Shown here piece after piece: positions 17,917 through 26,356 of a stretch of 64,000 bases of DNA. The translations under genes were made by a program, and so were the position numbers. Source of the DNA: Niastella koreensis GR20-10. GTDB taxonomy: Bacteria > Bacteroidota > Bacteroidia > Chitinophagales > Chitinophagaceae. Location of the stretch: assembly GCF_000246855.1 (NCBI RefSeq), contig NC_016609.1, positions 744,001-808,000 of the forward strand, given 5' to 3'. The first letter of the stretch is position 1. Each line of letters opens with the position of its first letter. The notes beneath the pieces were generated by a model. It saw nothing but the letters and a program-made list of their open reading frames with translations. It was not told where the DNA came from and made no database searches.

Positions 17917-19435
17917 ACTGTTTTATAAAAACATAAGGATCTTCTTCCACAAAATCACTTTCTTTGGTTTCGATGGATATTACTTTGTTGCCACTTATCT
18001 TAAATTGAATAGAGAAGATGCCGTATTCAATATTGTCATATTGCAGCAGCCATTCATTTGAATCCATATACGAAAGGGTAGCCGTCAAATTCGCATGGCT
18101 GTTGAATTTTACCGCCAGGTTCTTTTTATCAGCCGCCGGTTTAATATCCAGTGAACCGTATAATTCGTTTGTATAATGTCCCGTATAAGCAGAGAGGGGC
18201 AGCGATGGCGCTGTGCCTTTTACCCGGGCCTGCCAGCCGTGAATGGTTTTCAACGTATCGGCCATGGTACTATTGAAATCTGCCAGGTATTTTTTGCTTC
18301 TGTTCTGGTAAGGCATACCCGTATAAGCATCCAGCACCTGGGCCCGCAGGGCGCCATACAAACTCTGGTTATCGTTGTTGGTAAGCACCGCAATTCCCAG
18401 TCTTTCTTCAGGCACAAAGCATACAACGCTTACCATACCGGCAGCGCCTCCAGTATGCCAGTAAACCTGCCGGCCGTTGTAATCGCCCGCTATAAGGCCT
18501 AATGCATATCCTGCAAAGTGCGAAGGAACAACTGATGATTTCCGGCTTGCAATGGGGGTATTGATATCGCGGGTTGTTTGCAGCACACTAAATGGCATCA
18601 CCCGTTTTCCTTCATAACGGCCGCTATCTAGTTGAAATAGCAGCCAGTGCGACATATCACTCACGTTGCTGATCAACGCTGCGGCGGGCGCCAGGTTATC
18701 CCAGTCGTCCCAGGGCACCTGCTTCAGCGTGCCGGTAAAACTGGTTGTATAAGGTTTTGACAGCAGGCGGGTATCAGTCAGGTTGTGAATGCTGGTATAG
18801 GTATGGTTCATTTGCAAAGGCGTAAGAATACTATCCTGTACATAGTTTTGCCACGACTTACCGGTTATTTTGGGAATTACTTCGCCGGCTGCTAAAAAGC
18901 AACTGTTGCAATAGCCGTAATGGTTACGAAAACCAGCCTCAGGTTTCATCAGCTTCATTTTTTGCATGATCTGTTGCGAAGTAAGCTGGCTGTTCCAATA
19001 GGTAAAGTCACCCTGGAAGGTTTTGGTTCCAATGCGATGGCAGAGCAGGTCGCGGACAGTTAATAAACTGGTGGTGGTGGGTTCATATAAGGTAAACCCG
19101 GGAAAGTATTTGGTGAATTTATCATCCAGCGATAGCTTTTTGTCATAGGCCAGCTGGCTAAGCGCAGTAGCTGTAAACAGTTTGGAGTTGCTGGCAATCA
19201 TAAACAGGGTGTTCTCATCAACAGGCTGGCGGGTAGCCGTATCTGCCACCCCATAGCCCTTCATAAAAGCAACCTGCCCATCTTTTACGATTACAATGGC
19301 AAGCCCCGGTACATTCCAGTCTTTCATCCCCTGGCGGATGTAACCATCCAGGCTATCGGTAATAAAGGCGGGCGTTTGGCTGAATACGCATTGGCTGATG
19401 GTAGCCAGCACCAGCAGAGACAGTAGTTTTCGCAT
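17915..19435 (-). CDS. Exported beta-lactamase-fold serine hydrolase (class C-like)
   Basis: The 506-residue protein has a signal peptide (SLLVLATISQCVFSQ). The penicillin-binding-protein-like domain holds the S-x-x-K motif (IASNSKLF, Ser about residue 82), the Y-x-N motif (YGYCNS) and the late HTGGAAGM motif equivalent to KTG. A C-terminal ~110-residue lipocalin-like beta domain follows (LSAYTGHYTNELYGSLDIKP), as in DUF3471-tailed members. Most such proteins are peptidases or esterases of the periplasm, not antibiotic-degrading beta-lactamases. Single gene. Confidence 0.88.
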   Translation of the reverse strand: MRKLLSLLVLATISQCVFSQTPAFITDSLDGYIRQGMKDWNVPGLAIVIVKDGQVAFMKGYGVADTATRQPVDENTLFMIASNSKLFTATALSQLAYDKKLSLDDKFTKYFPGFTLYEPTTTSLLTVRDLLCHRIGTKTFQGDFTYWNSQLTSQQIMQKMKLMKPEAGFRNHYGYCNSCFLAAGEVIPKITGKSWQNYVQDSILTPLQMNHTYTSIHNLTDTRLLSKPYTTSFTGTLKQVPWDDWDNLAPAAALISNVSDMSHWLLFQLDSGRYEGKRVMPFSVLQTTRDINTPIASRKSSVVPSHFAGYALGLIAGDYNGRQVYWHTGGAAGMVSVVCFVPEERLGIAVLTNNDNQSLYGALRAQVLDAYTGMPYQNRSKKYLADFNSTMADTLKTIHGWQARVKGTAPSLPLSAYTGHYTNELYGSLDIKPAADKKNLAVKFNSHANLTATLSYMDSNEWLLQYDNIEYGIFSIQFKISGNKVISIETKESDFVEEDPYVFIKQ

Positions 19436-19684
19436 GATCGTAGTTAATTAGGCACCGAAAATAATGAAAATGAGGATATCGCATCTACCGGTATTTATAA
19501 CACCATGAAAATCATGTAATCAATTTTCCACTGTAGGGGTTTTGATGTGCCCTCAAATTTGGTAACCGCGCCCATTAACCGCATTTTTACATCCCCTTCG
19601 CACTAAACTCTGCCCGTCGCACACAACCCCAGGGACTTCCAGGTAAGTCCATACATTTTTTGGTTAACCATTTAAATTGAAAAC

Positions 19685-21331
19685 ATGAAGAAAAATTCTA
19701 GCAGGTTGCTATTGGGCAACGTTAAAACAAAGCTATGCAGAACGATGTACTGCATGTTGATCGTATTACTCTCTTCTTTAATGTCACCGGCAGAAGCACA
19801 ATTTAAAGTAGTGGGCTACCTGCCTACCTGGGCCGGTGCGGTAAGTAATGTTCAGTTCAGTAAATTAACCCACGTAAACTATGCCTTCCTGATTCCTACT
19901 TCCAACGGCGGGTATCAGCCTATTGAAGATGCGGCCAAGTTGCAAAGCCTGGTTTCTGCTGCACACGCCAATGGCGTAAAAGTACTGGTTTCAGTTGGTG
20001 GTGGAGGCGGCGGAGATGGTTTTCATGGAATAGTTGCCAGCTCTGCCAACCGCATCAACTTTGCCAACAATATGCTTGCTTTTGCCAACCAGTATAACCT
20101 GGATGGGATAGACATTGACTGGGAATACCCGGCTGATGGAACAGAGGCAAATAATTTTGTATTGATGATGCAACAGTTATCAACCACCATGCATAACAAT
20201 GGCAAGTTGTGTACCATTGCGGTGATCGGTTTGTATGGCACCTCCATATTAAATGGCGTTTTTGATGCGGTAGATTATCTGACCATTATGGCTTATGATG
20301 ATAATGAATACGAGCATTCTACTTACAACCTGGCCGTGCAATGTATGAATTACTGGCGGGGCAGGGGCGTACCGGCTGCCAAAGCTATTCTGGGCGTTCC
20401 TTTTTACTGCCACCCAACCTATGAAACCTACGCGCAATTGCTGGCCCAGGGCGCTGACCCTTATTCTGATACCTTCAATGGTAAAGGATATAATGGCATT
20501 ACTACTATTAAAAATAAAACCAACCTGGCCTTCGATCAGGGCGGCGGCATTATGATGTGGGAACTCTCTGGTGATGTAAACAACCAGTATTCATTGGTAT
20601 CGGCTATCCATGATGTGGTAGTAACCAGAACCGGTGGGGGTGGTAATCCTGTTACCACAGCGCCTATCGGCAAAACCATTTGGCTGCAGGGTAATAACGG
20701 ATTGTATGTAAGTTCTGAAAATGGTACCCAGGCCATGAATTGTAACCGTACTACCCCTCAGGGCTGGGAACAGTTTTTAGTAGGGGATGCCGGCAATGGT
20801 AAGGTAACCCTGCAGAGCATGGGCAAATATGTGTCATCTGAAAACGGCACGCAGGCCATCACCTGCAACCGCGCCACCCCACAGGGTTGGGAGCAGTTTG
20901 ACTGGGTAGTAAATGCCGACAATACCATCTCTTTGCGCGGTAGCAATGGATTGTATGTAAGTTCAGAAAATGGCGCGCAGGCGATGACCTGTACCCGCAC
21001 CACCATTCAGGGCTGGGAAAAATTCAACTTTGGGATCATTTCAGGTGCAAGAATAGCAACCACAGCTATTGATAATGTTACAGCCAACACGCCGGGAGGC
21101 ATGTATCCTAACCCGGTACAAAAAGGATCAGCATTGACTGTTGCGGTAAAACAATACAATGCCAATGCACCCGTACATGTAACGGTAATAGATCTTTCGG
21201 GTAAAACGCTGGCTCAAATTAATGGCAACACCGGTACTCTTAAAATTCCGGTGAAATATTTGCCAGGAACATACTTTGTGAAAATTGAAAATGCAGGTAA
21301 GAGTTATGTTCAAAAACTGATAGTGCAATAG
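19685..21331 (+). CDS. Secreted GH18 chitinase with fascin-like module and T9SS sorting domain
   Basis: The 548-residue protein has a signal peptide followed by a GH18 barrel (residues ~40-320) with the DxxDxDxE motif DGIDIDWE (Asp 140 to catalytic Glu 147) and [11 protein letters not shown] on strand 3. Then comes a module of three repeats with the signature YVSSENG and (T/N)CNRTT..GWE(Q/K)F (residues ~325-450), which resembles a fascin-like beta-trefoil and probably binds carbohydrate. The last ~75 residues ([10 protein letters not shown] to SYVQKLIVQ) are a type A T9SS C-terminal domain, so the enzyme is secreted through the type IX system. The same fascin-like module occurs in the GH16 and GH30 genes at 48.8-51.9 kb. 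Confidence 0.93.
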   Translation: MKKNSSRLLLGNVKTKLCRTMYCMLIVLLSSLMSPAEAQFKVVGYLPTWAGAVSNVQFSKLTHVNYAFLIPTSNGGYQPIEDAAKLQSLVSAAHANGVKVLVSVGGGGGGDGFHGIVASSANRINFANNMLAFANQYNLDGIDIDWEYPADGTEANNFVLMMQQLSTTMHNNGKLCTIAVIGLYGTSILNGVFDAVDYLTIMAYDDNEYEHSTYNLAVQCMNYWRGRGVPAAKAILGVPFYCHPTYETYAQLLAQGADPYSDTFNGKGYNGITTIKNKTNLAFDQGGGIMMWELSGDVNNQYSLVSAIHDVVVTRTGGGGNPVTTAPIGKTIWLQGNNGLYVSSENGTQAMNCNRTTPQGWEQFLVGDAGNGKVTLQSMGKYVSSENGTQAITCNRATPQGWEQFDWVVNADNTISLRGSNGLYVSSENGAQAMTCTRTTIQGWEKFNFGIISGARIATTAIDNVTANTPGGMYPNPVQKGSALTVAVKQYNANAPVHVTVIDLSGKTLAQINGNTGTLKIPVKYLPGTYFVKIENAGKSYVQKLIVQ

Positions 21332-21352
21332 GAAAGCGCTATATAAAATGAG

Positions 21353-21387
21353 AAGGGGTCGCTGGGTAAGCGGCCCCTTTTATTTAA
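21353..21387 (+). terminator. Rho-independent terminator of the chitinase gene
   Basis: AAGGGGTCGCT (21353-21363) pairs with AGCGGCCCCTT (21369-21379) with one mismatch; TTTATTT follows. It lies 22 bp behind the chitinase stop and overlaps the end of the convergent gene at 21384. Confidence 0.8.
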
Positions 21388-21770
21388 ACTTCATAAATCT
21401 CAATGGGTAGATTGTCCGGGTCATTAAAAAAGGTGAACTTCCTGCCGGTATACTCGTCAATCCGGATTGGTTCTACTATGATATTTTTTGACGTTAAAAA
21501 TTCAACAGACTGCTCAATATCTTTCACGCCAAATGAAATATGCCTTAAGCCTGTTGCCTCGGGTCTTGTTGGCCGTTGAGGCGGATTGGGAAAGGAAAAA
21601 AGTTCAATTAAGTATTGCCCATTCAATGAAAGGTCCAGTTTATACGAGTCTCTTTCCTTACGGTATACTTCATTGTCAATGGTAAAACCCAGGATCTCTG
21701 TATAAAAACGCTTTGACTGCCCGTAGTCGGAACAGATGATGGCGACGTGATGTAAACTTTCAATTTTCAT
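21384..21770 (-). CDS. VOC/glyoxalase I-like metalloprotein (YaeR-type)
   Basis: The 128-residue protein is one vicinal-oxygen-chelate domain with two beta-alpha-beta-beta-beta halves. The expected metal ligands are seen: SLHHVAIIC (His), YLIELFSF (Glu), LRHISFGV (His) and LPIEIYEV (Glu). The GLRHISFGVKDI segment and overall length match the SMU1112c/YaeR-type subgroup of glyoxalase-like proteins. The substrate is not established. Single gene, convergent with the chitinase. Confidence 0.85.
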   Translation of the reverse strand: MKIESLHHVAIICSDYGQSKRFYTEILGFTIDNEVYRKERDSYKLDLSLNGQYLIELFSFPNPPQRPTRPEATGLRHISFGVKDIEQSVEFLTSKNIIVEPIRIDEYTGRKFTFFNDPDNLPIEIYEV

Positions 21771-21841
21771 TTGTATTTGTTCAGCGGATAAAGATAATCA
21801 TTCCATTTTTTCCTGAACTTTACCCTGTAATTTAATGTAAA

Positions 21842-22420
21842 ATGAATACAGATTTTTTTGCTGTTATTTATAACCATCCGCTTCTCAAAAAAGAGGATTA
21901 TGAGGCAATAGGGAACGCGCACACCAAACTTCAATTTCAGCAGGGAGCAATGTTGTTAGAGACAGGCAAAACGGCTAAAGAATTTTATGTTGTAGAGCAT
22001 GGTTTATTAAGGTCTTTCCTTTTTGATTATAAGGGCATTGAAACAACCACAGAATTCTATTGCGGTAACGAAGTTCTGATTGAATCTTTTTCGTTATTTC
22101 ATCGAATCGCGTCAAAAGAGAATTTTCAGGCGGTGACGGACGCAATTGTTTGGAAAATCGAATACGATAGATTTCAGGAACTTCTTCACAACATAGAAGG
22201 ACTCAGGGAATGGGGAAGAACCTGGGCCACCAGTCAATTATTTATGCTGAAACAACGCTCAATAAATACCCTCACAATAAGTGCTACCGATAGATACTTA
22301 AGCCTTGTAAATGAAAGACCGGAAGTTATTAAACTATCTCCGCTAAAATATATTGCTTCTTACCTGGGCATAACCGACACCTCATTAAGCCGGATCCGCA
22401 GAGATATTTCTAACACCTGA
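21842..22420 (+). CDS. Crp/Fnr-family transcriptional regulator
   Basis: The 192-residue protein has an N-terminal cyclic-nucleotide-binding-like beta roll (KLQFQQGAMLLETGKTAKEFYVVEHGLL split over residues ~30-60; TEFYCGNEVLIES), a long dimerisation helix, and a C-terminal winged helix ending LKYIASYLGITDTSLSRIRRDI. No Fnr-type cysteine cluster is present, and the phosphate-binding residues of Crp are not clear, so the ligand is unknown. Directly behind it lies a perfect 16-bp palindrome and then a VOC-family gene, a plausible target. Confidence 0.9.
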   Translation: MNTDFFAVIYNHPLLKKEDYEAIGNAHTKLQFQQGAMLLETGKTAKEFYVVEHGLLRSFLFDYKGIETTTEFYCGNEVLIESFSLFHRIASKENFQAVTDAIVWKIEYDRFQELLHNIEGLREWGRTWATSQLFMLKQRSINTLTISATDRYLSLVNERPEVIKLSPLKYIASYLGITDTSLSRIRRDISNT

Positions 22421-22425
22421 CATTT

Positions 22426-22441
22426 CTTGCCATATGGCAAG
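22426..22441. promoter_or_regulatory. Palindromic operator candidate for the Crp/Fnr regulator
   Basis: CTTGCCATATGGCAAG is a perfect 16-bp palindrome with the TTGCC-N4-GGCAA layout that Crp/Fnr proteins recognise (Fnr: TTGAT-N4-ATCAA). It lies 5 bp behind the regulator gene and 21 bp before a -7 box, about where an activator or repressor would sit. Confidence 0.55.
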
Positions 22442-22462
22442 TGCATTTTTCTTTACTGCTAT

Positions 22463-22470
22463 TAATTTTG
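22463..22470 (+). promoter_or_regulatory. -7 promoter box (TAATTTTG) of the VOC gene
   Basis: A perfect TAnnTTTG match lies 27 bp upstream of ATG 22498 and 21 bp downstream of the palindrome at 22426-22441, which would cover the -33 region. Confidence 0.5.
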
Positions 22471-22497
22471 ATGTACCATCAACTTAAAAGGAAAATA

Positions 22498-22881
22498 ATG
22501 AAAAATGTAATTAACTGGTTTGAAATTTATACATCAGACTTCAACAGGGCGAAACAATTCTACAAGGATGTATTCAAATGTGACCTGATTGATATTCCCA
22601 TGAATAGCGACAGACATTCGCAAATGCAATATGCTTTATTTAGAAAAAATGAAAATAAATTTGATCTAAACGGGGCGCTGGTAAAAATTGATGAGGCGAA
22701 ACCGGGAATTGGCGGCACCCTGGTCTACTTTGCTACTGAAGAAATTACAGCGGAACTGGGCCGGGTTGAAACCGCAGGAGGAAAGATTATCCGTCCGAAA
22801 TTGGATCTTGGTGAATTCGGTTTCATCGCATTGATACAGGATACCGAAACAAATTTGATCGGGTTACGTTCTGAGAAGTAA
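22498..22881 (+). CDS. VOC-family protein
   Basis: The start at ATG 22498 gives 127 residues: VINWFEIYTSDFNRAKQFYKD at the start, then QMQYALFRKNENK and GGTLVYFATEEITAELGRVE, ending FIALIQDTETNLIGLRSE. This is the glyoxalase/bleomycin-resistance fold without a full set of metal-binding His/Glu, like many small uncharacterised members. The upstream GTG start at 22441 would add a hydrophobic peptide encoded by the operator and promoter region and is rejected. It is probably controlled by the Crp/Fnr protein encoded just upstream. Confidence 0.8.
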   Translation: MKNVINWFEIYTSDFNRAKQFYKDVFKCDLIDIPMNSDRHSQMQYALFRKNENKFDLNGALVKIDEAKPGIGGTLVYFATEEITAELGRVETAGGKIIRPKLDLGEFGFIALIQDTETNLIGLRSEK

Positions 22882-22902
22882 GAATAGGTCCTGACAATTT
22901 CG

Positions 22903-22926
22903 GTAAGGGGGCGGTGGCCCCCTTAC
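22903..22926. terminator. Hairpin between convergent VOC and lipoprotein genes
   Basis: GTAAGGGGGC (22903-22912) pairs perfectly with GCCCCCTTAC (22917-22926) with a 4-nt loop. The following TTATATTCACTTTT is only partly T-rich. Confidence 0.65.
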
Positions 22927-22959
22927 TTATATTCACTTTTCCCAATTTCTCATGGGTTA

Positions 22960-23487
22960 TTAAAATTTATGAAATTCAACCTTGATATGGTGCTTGTCAG
23001 CAAAGGCCTTGCCCAGCTCCATCAGCTTATCGTATTTCTTGCCGAATGCCTCTTCATACAATTCGTTGAATTTGACAGCAGCCACCTTGATCGAATCATC
23101 CGGCACATGCGCATCCTTCATGGCGGCGATTGAAAGATAGCCGTTCTTTTCTTTATCGATCGTATAACCAAAAAGATCTTTGGATGCCTCGATCATCGGC
23201 TTTGTTTCCTCCGTTACTGAAAGCGCCTGTACATCGTTATACGCCTTTTCAGAATAAGCGATCCTGAATTTTACATGTTCCACATAAGATGACTGCACCA
23301 TGGCTTTGCTTTTTTCATCATAAGCTTGCGGTGTTTCCTGGAGCATTTCATAGATCTCCTTACCGCCAAAGCGGCTGAGCGTGTTGGCATTTAATACAGC
23401 TACATCAAATGACTTTTCGGGTGTAGCACTGTTACAGGCTGCCAATGATAATACAATGCCAGCCGACAAAATAATTCCTGGTTTCAT
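22960..23487 (-). CDS. Lipoprotein, unknown function
   Basis: The 175-residue protein has a lipobox (LSLAAC, Cys about residue 18). The mature part is helical (GKEIYEMLQETPQAYDEK, KFNELYEEAFGKKYDKLMEL) with no recognised domain. It follows the 926-residue HEAT protein by 59 bp on the same strand, so it may be the last gene of that operon; a separate promoter in the gap cannot be excluded. Confidence 0.55.
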   Translation of the reverse strand: MKPGIILSAGIVLSLAACNSATPEKSFDVAVLNANTLSRFGGKEIYEMLQETPQAYDEKSKAMVQSSYVEHVKFRIAYSEKAYNDVQALSVTEETKPMIEASKDLFGYTIDKEKNGYLSIAAMKDAHVPDDSIKVAAVKFNELYEEAFGKKYDKLMELGKAFADKHHIKVEFHKF

Positions 23488-23546
23488 GTGTTTATTTTTT
23501 ACCGGTTATAACTGCCTGTTAATTCCAGCTGTTACAGGTATCTTTT

Positions 23547-26327
23547 TTACCTTCTTTCTTCTATCATGCTGATCGTTTTCTCTATCGTCTCCTGTTTCTC
23601 TTTCACAAATCTCGTTTGCGGATAAAGCGTCAGTAATTCTTTCAGTAAAGTATAACCTTCTTCCGTTTTTCCGTCTTGCAGGTTTTTTGCCGCCTGCTGG
23701 TACAGAGCCACGGCCGCTTCCTGTGCCGGATCTTTTACCGGGAAATGTTTATAGGCAAAATCTTCCCACATTTCTGTAGTAAAGGGCCAGCGTTGTTGCA
23801 AGGCTTCTTTATTCATCTGTTTGGGCACATCGGGGTATTGTTTCCCTTTGAATTCGGGATCGAGCTGGCTCAGCTTGGTCAGTACACCAGCATACATAAT
23901 ACTGATCGCTTCAGACAGTTCGGGCGAAACAGGCAGCTTGTTCAACAGGGAGGTATAATCGTACCATTTTCTCCAGAAGGTTACCACCATGCGATCGCCG
24001 AGCGCATCGCCGGCCGGCAGTTGCTGGTAGCGGTTAGCCAGCATCAACAGGAAGGCGCCATACTGTTGCTGATCTTTAAAGATCGCTTTGGCCCAGGTGC
24101 CGCTTCCATTGCGGAACAGGTGCTCCAGCGCCAGGTATTGCAGGGTGTTCTGTGCAGGCAGTTCCGGCATTGGTGCGTTGAAGAGCTTTGCCGGCAGGTC
24201 GCCAGGTTCCAGCGCAAACACCAGCCGGGCTATTGGCCAGTTATTATAGGCGCAGCCCCAGCCGGCATATTCCCAGTCGTTCAGCGTGGCAGCGCTGCGT
24301 TTTGATTGTATATCGGGCACATGGTATACCATGTATTCATTGTAGCGCTCCTGCGTAAACAGGTCAGTCAGTTTATGACGATAGCTCAGGTCCAAGAAAC
24401 CCATCTTCTCCAGGTAGCTGGCTACTTCGTACAGGGTACTGCTGTCCTGTCCGTACAGAATATAACGAAGGCTGATGTCTATCAACTCGGGTGTAACCAG
24501 TTTGCCTTCCCGCATAATACCGAGCACCAGTTGTATAAGCCCGGTAGATTTAGGCATGCGCAGCAGCATTCCATACAACTCTATCAACTCTGCTTTTTTG
24601 ATGGTGCGGTTGTTCCAGGCGTCGGTGATCAGCGCTTTCATGCCCAGGAAACTGGCAGTACCGCTGTCGGTCATCAGGGCGTGTTTAAATGCCGCCAGGA
24701 AGGCGCCCGTTTGTTCGCTTTTCTCAGCATTCTTCAACAGCCAGTTAGCACCGGTAAGCTGAATCATCCAGGGCAGGGCTGTACGGATGGGGGCCTGGGT
24801 ATCGGCCATTTTACCCAGCAGTTGTACCCAGTCTGCCAGGGGCGCCTGCGGATAGGAACCGATGTGCCGCAGGAGCAGGCGCATGAGTACAGGCGCCAGT
24901 TCTTCCCAATCGGTTTTCAGCGTCTTCAGCAGTTCGTAGCTGCGATCCAGTTCGTAAATATCTTTTGCCTGTTCCAGCAGTAATGCAAGGCAACGTTTAA
25001 AACCCGCATCGTCGGTATAGGAAAATGTTTTAAGGCGTTCGATTACCTGGTCTTTCAATGTATCGGGGTACCAGGGCCCTTCCATCACTTCACAAAACAG
25101 TTGCAGCAGGTCATGGCGGTTACTATCTGTGACCACTACCTGGCAAACCGCAGCTGCCAGTCTGGCTTTCAGCCAGTGGTCTGTTTCACCGAGTGCCAGC
25201 GTCGTAAGGATCGCTTCTGTTTGTGCCGATTTACGGCCGGTTTGCAGCAGTATATCAGCCAGGGCGCGGCGCAGGGCAATCAATGGTTCATTCCTGATCG
25301 CTGTGGCCAGTACGGGCTCCAGCTGATCCTGCCACTGCGCAAAGCGGTAAGCCAGCAATGGAATAGCGGCTTCACGCACATATGGATTGTTATCCTGCAA
25401 TGCGCTGATGATCAGTTGAGGCACCTCACTGTTCTGCAGCATCGAAAGCAGGTTCATTTTTAAATTGGCCGAAGTGGTTTGTTGAAACAGGTTGGCAAAA
25501 AGTGGCTGCAGGTGCGCCAGGGCGGTGAGGCGGTCTGCTACCAACGCCAGCAGTTCCGGCTGATCGGGCATTTGCTGCAGGGCCTGGAACAGGTGGGTGA
25601 ACACCTGTTCATCGATGTGTTTGCGCGTGCGCAGCAGGTTAATGATGGCGCCCTGTACCTTCCAGCTGCTATCCGTAGCCAACGCGGCGGTTATACCTGC
25701 CAGTACTTCGGTGGGCAGCGATGGAATGTTGGCCAGTTCCTGTACCGCTGTGAGCCGCAGCTGTTCGCGCTCGGCCGGATTGATAAAGAGCAGCAGCAGT
25801 TTTGCGTTATCGGGCAACGGCAGCGGCGCTACCAGCTTCAGCAGCGACTCTTTGCATGCGAGCGGCGCTACCGGAATATATCCATATAACGACTGAATGG
25901 TACCGGCTGTTTTAGGCACTGCATTATGCAGGCCGTGCAGGCTGGCCATCTGTACGTGGGTATCCAGGTCGTTGGTGAGCGTGAGCGCCAGTATTTCCTG
26001 TACTTCGGGGTTATGGGCAGCTATTGCTGCCAGTACGCCCGTTGCCAGGCGGCGCAGTTCCCGCTCTGGTTCCAGGCAGGCAATGCTGGCCATGGTATCT
26101 ATGTAATCCTGGTGGTTACTGATGCGTGCGATGTCTATCCCGCAAAGCATTTGCAGCATAGCCAGTTTTACTTCTTTGCTGGCTTCATCACGGGTGGCGG
26201 CGGCCAGTTTGGCAATGCCTTCGTCTGATTCAAGAAACGGCCGCATGTCGGCCAGTGCCTGAAGACGGTCTGCCGTACTGCGCTCCGGTGATACAAGTAT
26301 ATCGAATAAGTTGATGTCTGTGGCCAT
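23547..26327 (-). CDS. Large HEAT-repeat protein (926 residues) with TPR-like end
   Basis: A long alpha-solenoid: repeated helix pairs of 30-40 residues such as LRLTAVQELANIPSLPTEVL, SSWKVQGAIINLLRTRKHI and NPYVREAAIPLLAYRFAQW span residues ~20-400, and less regular helices follow. The last ~60 residues (LYQQAAKNLQDGKTEEGYTL, LLKELLTLYPQTRFV) look like a TPR motif. No signal peptide or membrane helix is seen, so it is cytosolic. It is the third solenoid gene of an operon that starts with an Hfq-like gene; spacing to the previous gene is 29 bp. Such proteins usually act as scaffolds, but the partner is unknown. Confidence 0.7.
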   Translation of the reverse strand: MATDINLFDILVSPERSTADRLQALADMRPFLESDEGIAKLAAATRDEASKEVKLAMLQMLCGIDIARISNHQDYIDTMASIACLEPERELRRLATGVLAAIAAHNPEVQEILALTLTNDLDTHVQMASLHGLHNAVPKTAGTIQSLYGYIPVAPLACKESLLKLVAPLPLPDNAKLLLLFINPAEREQLRLTAVQELANIPSLPTEVLAGITAALATDSSWKVQGAIINLLRTRKHIDEQVFTHLFQALQQMPDQPELLALVADRLTALAHLQPLFANLFQQTTSANLKMNLLSMLQNSEVPQLIISALQDNNPYVREAAIPLLAYRFAQWQDQLEPVLATAIRNEPLIALRRALADILLQTGRKSAQTEAILTTLALGETDHWLKARLAAAVCQVVVTDSNRHDLLQLFCEVMEGPWYPDTLKDQVIERLKTFSYTDDAGFKRCLALLLEQAKDIYELDRSYELLKTLKTDWEELAPVLMRLLLRHIGSYPQAPLADWVQLLGKMADTQAPIRTALPWMIQLTGANWLLKNAEKSEQTGAFLAAFKHALMTDSGTASFLGMKALITDAWNNRTIKKAELIELYGMLLRMPKSTGLIQLVLGIMREGKLVTPELIDISLRYILYGQDSSTLYEVASYLEKMGFLDLSYRHKLTDLFTQERYNEYMVYHVPDIQSKRSAATLNDWEYAGWGCAYNNWPIARLVFALEPGDLPAKLFNAPMPELPAQNTLQYLALEHLFRNGSGTWAKAIFKDQQQYGAFLLMLANRYQQLPAGDALGDRMVVTFWRKWYDYTSLLNKLPVSPELSEAISIMYAGVLTKLSQLDPEFKGKQYPDVPKQMNKEALQQRWPFTTEMWEDFAYKHFPVKDPAQEAAVALYQQAAKNLQDGKTEEGYTLLKELLTLYPQTRFVKEKQETIEKTISMIEERR

Positions 26328-26356
26328 TGAAATTCTGATTGTTGGAATGAATAGTA

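Noticed and set aside
24306-24983. 225-codon open frame opposite the 926-residue HEAT gene
   Set aside because: It is one of many antisense frames in GC-rich helical coding sequence; the minus-strand HEAT repeats are clear and continuous.
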